Made by a program: the position numbers and the translations under genes. Positions 3,809-6,272 of a stretch of 6,272 nucleotides of DNA are shown in pieces. The notes under the pieces were generated by a model. It saw nothing but the letters and a program-made list of their open reading frames with translations, was not told the origin of the DNA and ran no database searches. Numbering within the stretch: position 1 is the first letter of the stretch; every line of letters begins with the position of its first letter. Origin of the DNA: Methanomicrobiales archaeon (GTDB lineage: Archaea > Halobacteriota > Methanomicrobia > Methanomicrobiales > Methanoculleaceae); contig JAAYND010000292.1 of the NCBI GenBank assembly GCA_012521035.1, forward strand, positions 1 through 6,272, given 5' to 3'.

Positions 3809-6272
3809 ATGATCGATAAACCTGGAAGAAAAGCACTGTTTACCGGACCGGTTGCGCCGGGTACGACCGGACAGGGGCCGGTGGTATTGCCTGCGGCGAT
3901 CGAGGCCGCACTCAGTGCGGGGATCGATGGTGACACATCGGTGAGGATTGACCTTGCTGATGTTCCAGAGGGGTTCAGGCCCCTGGCCACCTCGATCAAT
4001 GCGCTGATCGAGAAGAACAGAGAGGAGAAGAGATCTCTCCAGAGTCAGCTGGAGGCGGCAGGAGCCCTCAGGCAACGATTCGAGACGATCATCCAGCAAA
4101 ACCCGATGCCTATTCTGGTGGTCGACCCTGAGTTCGTGGTAACCATAGCAAATATCGCATACGCTGATATGAGCGGGATCCCGGGAAATCAGGTGGTCGG
4201 CAGAAGCCTGAGAGATTTCAGGGTGGTGTCTCAGAAGGGCTCCGGCCTCGGGGAGGTGATCCGGGAGAGGAAACAGGCGTATGCTGAAGTGGTTGTCGAG
4301 CTTCCCTCGGGAATCCACACGCTCGAACAGTATGGTATCCCGCTCCTCGATGAGAAGGGAGAGATCGAGAGCATTCTTATTGTCTACAATGACATAACCG
4401 GGCAACGGGAAGGAGAGGAAGAGATCCGGGCCCAGATGGAGAATATCGCCGAACTGCAGCGGCAGTCGGAGACGATCATCGAGAGAAATCCGATGCCCAT
4501 GCTGGTCGTTGACACTGGAATGAAGATCGTCACCGCGAATGAGGCATACACCCGACTGACCGGTATTGACCGGTCACGTATCACCACGATGACCCTCCGC
4601 GACTTCAAGGTCCACGAGCAGAAGGGCGAAGGGATCAGGAAGGTGCTCACCGAGAAGCAGCAGGCGTATGGCGAGGTGACGGTTGAGTTTCCGGCGGGCA
4701 CCTACATCCTTGAGCAGTATGGTCTCCCGCTCCTCGACAGGGAAGATGAGATCGAGAGCATCCTTATTGTCTACAACGACATAACCCGGCAACGTGAGGG
4801 TGAGGTAGAGATCCAGTCACAGATGGAGAACATCGCCGAACTGCAACGGGAGTCGGAGACGCTCATCGAGAAAAATCCGATACCCATGCTGGTCGTCGAT
4901 ACCGGGATGAAGATCGTCACCGCGAATGAGGCGTACATCCGGTTGACCGGTATCGATCGGTCACGTATCACCACGATGACCCTCCGCGACTTCAAGGTCC
5001 ACGAACAGAAGGGTGAGGGGATCAGGAAGGTGCTCACCGAGAAAGAGCAGGTTTACGGTGAAGTGACGGTTGAGTTCCCTGCCGGCACCTATATCCTTGA
5101 GCAGTATGGTATCCCGCTCCTCGACGATAAGGGTGAGCTGAAAGGTATCCTGAACGTCTATAACGACATCACTGAAAAGCGGAAAGAGGAGGCCGAGGTC
5201 CTGCGGATGCAGCATCGCGTCGATGCGATGATCCGGGAAAATCCGCTCGCCATTGCAACGCTTCGCCCTGACAAGAGCCGGATCGACATCAACGACGAGT
5301 ATGCCCGGATGTGGCGTGGAACGCGGGAAGAGACCCTTGCAAAGAAGCTCTACGACTATGATATCACCATCCTGAACGGTGATCACTTCTACGCCTGCTA
5401 CGAGACGAAGAAACTCGCACGGACCGATGTCATGGTCCAGTGGCCTGACGGCGTGAAGAAGTACCTCACCCTGAATGCCATCCCCATCCTCGATGCGAAG
5501 GGTGATATCGAGATAGCCTTCTACGTCTGGAACGACTGGACCGAACAGCAGGAGAAAGAGGACCAGATCAGGAGCCTGATGGAGGCCTCAAAGCAGGAGA
5601 GTGAGAGGCTCGCGGAGAGCGCTGGCGGGCTCGGGGAGGCACTCGCCGCCATGGCAAAAGGCGACCTGACAGCATTTGTGGAGGTAGAGGATAACGATCC
5701 GCTCCAGGTTGTCAAGAATGACTACAACGCATCACTGACCGCCATGCGTGCGTTCCTCGTTGAGGTGGCAAGAGCAGTCCATCAGGTTGAAGAGACAGCG
5801 AAGGAGGTCAGCAAGAGTTCTGATGAGATCATCCGTGCCACGGAACAGGTCGCGGTCTCGACGCAGCAGTCATCGGAGGATGCACGGAAACAGCTCATCG
5901 GGGTCGAGGATATCGGGAAGGATATCAACGACCTCTCGGCATCGATCGAGGAGATCGCAAGCACGTCACAGGAGGTCATGGAGCATGCCTCGAGGGCATC
6001 GAAGGAGGGCAACGAAGCGGCTTCTCTTGGTGACGTTGCGACGAAGAAGATGCTCCTCGTCGAGGAGATCTCCGAGCAGACCGTTGATGAGATCGGCACG
6101 CTCAACAACCAGATGCGCGAGATCAACAACATCGTGAAGCTGATCACCGATATAGCGAACCAGACGAACCTCCTTGCGCTCAACGCCGCGATCGAGGCAG
6201 CCCGTGCCGGTGAGCACGGTCGCGGGTTTGCGGTTGTCGCCGGGGAGATCAGGAACCTTGCCGGTGAGTCCA
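3809..6272 (+). CDS. Soluble multi-PAS methyl-accepting chemotaxis protein (3' truncated)
   Basis: 821 codons are visible and the frame runs off the right edge. Layout: a basic tail (1-12, MIDKPGRKALFT); a HAMP-like segment (about 31-72); PAS1 (about 91-197), PAS2 (220-326), PAS3 (349-455) and PAS4 (471-578), each opening near an Asn-Pro pair (Asn98, 227, 356, 478) and the first three closing with YNDIT (PAS4 with WNDWT); a second HAMP-like segment (about 605-650); a helical adaptation region; and the MCP tip (about 775-821) with QTNLLALNAAIEAARAGE and GRGFAVVAGEIRNLA, which contacts CheA and CheW. There is no signal peptide or membrane span, so it should act in the cytosol, sensing a small ligand, redox state or metabolite; no cofactor-binding residues can be assigned. 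It starts 18 nt after parA and shares its promoter. The C-terminal half of the signalling hairpin and any methylation sites there lie outside the window. Confidence 0.93.
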   Translation, partial: MIDKPGRKALFTGPVAPGTTGQGPVVLPAAIEAALSAGIDGDTSVRIDLADVPEGFRPLATSINALIEKNREEKRSLQSQLEAAGALRQRFETIIQQNPMPILVVDPEFVVTIANIAYADMSGIPGNQVVGRSLRDFRVVSQKGSGLGEVIRERKQAYAEVVVELPSGIHTLEQYGIPLLDEKGEIESILIVYNDITGQREGEEEIRAQMENIAELQRQSETIIERNPMPMLVVDTGMKIVTANEAYTRLTGIDRSRITTMTLRDFKVHEQKGEGIRKVLTEKQQAYGEVTVEFPAGTYILEQYGLPLLDREDEIESILIVYNDITRQREGEVEIQSQMENIAELQRESETLIEKNPIPMLVVDTGMKIVTANEAYIRLTGIDRSRITTMTLRDFKVHEQKGEGIRKVLTEKEQVYGEVTVEFPAGTYILEQYGIPLLDDKGELKGILNVYNDITEKRKEEAEVLRMQHRVDAMIRENPLAIATLRPDKSRIDINDEYARMWRGTREETLAKKLYDYDITILNGDHFYACYETKKLARTDVMVQWPDGVKKYLTLNAIPILDAKGDIEIAFYVWNDWTEQQEKEDQIRSLMEASKQESERLAESAGGLGEALAAMAKGDLTAFVEVEDNDPLQVVKNDYNASLTAMRAFLVEVARAVHQVEETAKEVSKSSDEIIRATEQVAVSTQQSSEDARKQLIGVEDIGKDINDLSASIEEIASTSQEVMEHASRASKEGNEAASLGDVATKKMLLVEEISEQTVDEIGTLNNQMREINNIVKLITDIANQTNLLALNAAIEAARAGEHGRGFAVVAGEIRNLAGES
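4439..4825 (+). repeat. PAS-domain tandem repeat, unit 2 (387 nt)
   Basis: This unit encodes the linker helix beginning ENIAELQR, PAS2 and its YNDIT end. It aligns without gaps to the next unit at a 387-nt (129-codon) offset. By eye about nine bases in ten match over the first 300 nt, mostly with third-position changes. A 47-nt block at 4571-4617 is identical to 4958-5004. PAS1 (from about 4052) keeps the same 129-residue register but is clearly more diverged, except at its last 40 or so residues. Confidence 0.9.
4826..5167 (+). repeat. PAS-domain tandem repeat, unit 3
   Basis: This is the second copy of the 387-nt unit, encoding ENIAELQR, PAS3 and its YND end. The match to unit 2 is strong to about 5127 and then falls off: the final strand reads GELKGILNVYND here against DEIESILIVYND in unit 2. 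The linker after it is seven residues shorter than those after PAS1 and PAS2. Confidence 0.88.

Noticed and set aside
3434..4405. A 323-codon minus-strand open frame across the end of parA and the start of the receptor gene
   Set aside because: It runs antisense to two well-supported genes and is rich in Arg, Leu and Ser with no recognisable motif; the G+C-rich third positions of the real genes keep it open.
4439..5167. Repeats considered as a CRISPR or intergenic repeat array
   Set aside because: The units are 387 nt, in frame within a coding region, contiguous and protein-conserved; they are duplicated PAS domains.
4384..5386. Several similar minus-strand frames in the PAS region that look like a repeated gene family
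   Set aside because: Their likeness to each other simply reflects the tandem PAS duplication on the plus strand; they are antisense shadows.
5748..6137. A 129-codon plus-strand frame extremely rich in Arg and Ser
   Set aside because: It is an out-of-frame reading of the MCP coiled-coil region; the in-frame translation gives the canonical signalling domain.

Overview
The window looks like part of a methanogen genome of the order Methanomicrobiales (Methanoculleus-like). This rests on the G+C-rich archaeal coding style, AT-rich archaeal-type promoters, an archaeal AdeC-type adenine deaminase and a soluble multi-PAS chemoreceptor. The placement is by pattern recognition only; there is no rRNA or marker gene to confirm it.

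Layout. (1) Positions 2-493, plus strand: the C-terminal part of a polytopic membrane protein of the DUF1624 / heparan-alpha-glucosaminide N-acetyltransferase-like family, cut by the window edge. (2) Positions 510-2521, minus strand: a two-gene unit made of a small predicted lipoprotein followed by adenine deaminase (ade). They overlap through a CTGA stop/start junction, and ade appears to start at a non-canonical CTG preceded by a strong GGAGGT Shine-Dalgarno. The unit converges on gene 1 across a 16-nt gap holding a possible two-way terminator hairpin. (3) Positions 2522-2929: a divergent intergenic region with an AT-rich promoter-like block for each side, and, on the minus strand, an orphan full-strength Shine-Dalgarno with a possible 33-codon leader ORF. 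(4) Positions 2930 to the right edge, plus strand: a ParA/Soj-like ATPase followed 18 nt later by a large methyl-accepting chemotaxis protein (821 codons visible, C-terminus outside the window). The receptor has no transmembrane segment. In order it has a short basic N-terminal tail, a HAMP-like segment, four PAS domains, a second HAMP-like segment and the MCP signalling hairpin up to just past the tip.

The most interesting part is the ParA-MCP pair. It resembles in arrangement the bacterial case in which a ParA homologue (PpfA) positions clusters of a soluble receptor (TlpT) on the nucleoid. The receptor's first residues also look like the ParA-activating tail of ParB/Spo0J proteins. The working hypothesis is a self-contained archaeal partitioning system for a cytoplasmic chemosensory cluster. 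PAS domains 2 and 3 are a near-identical tandem duplication at DNA level. The linkers between PAS domains differ by exactly seven residues, as expected for a coiled-coil signalling helix.
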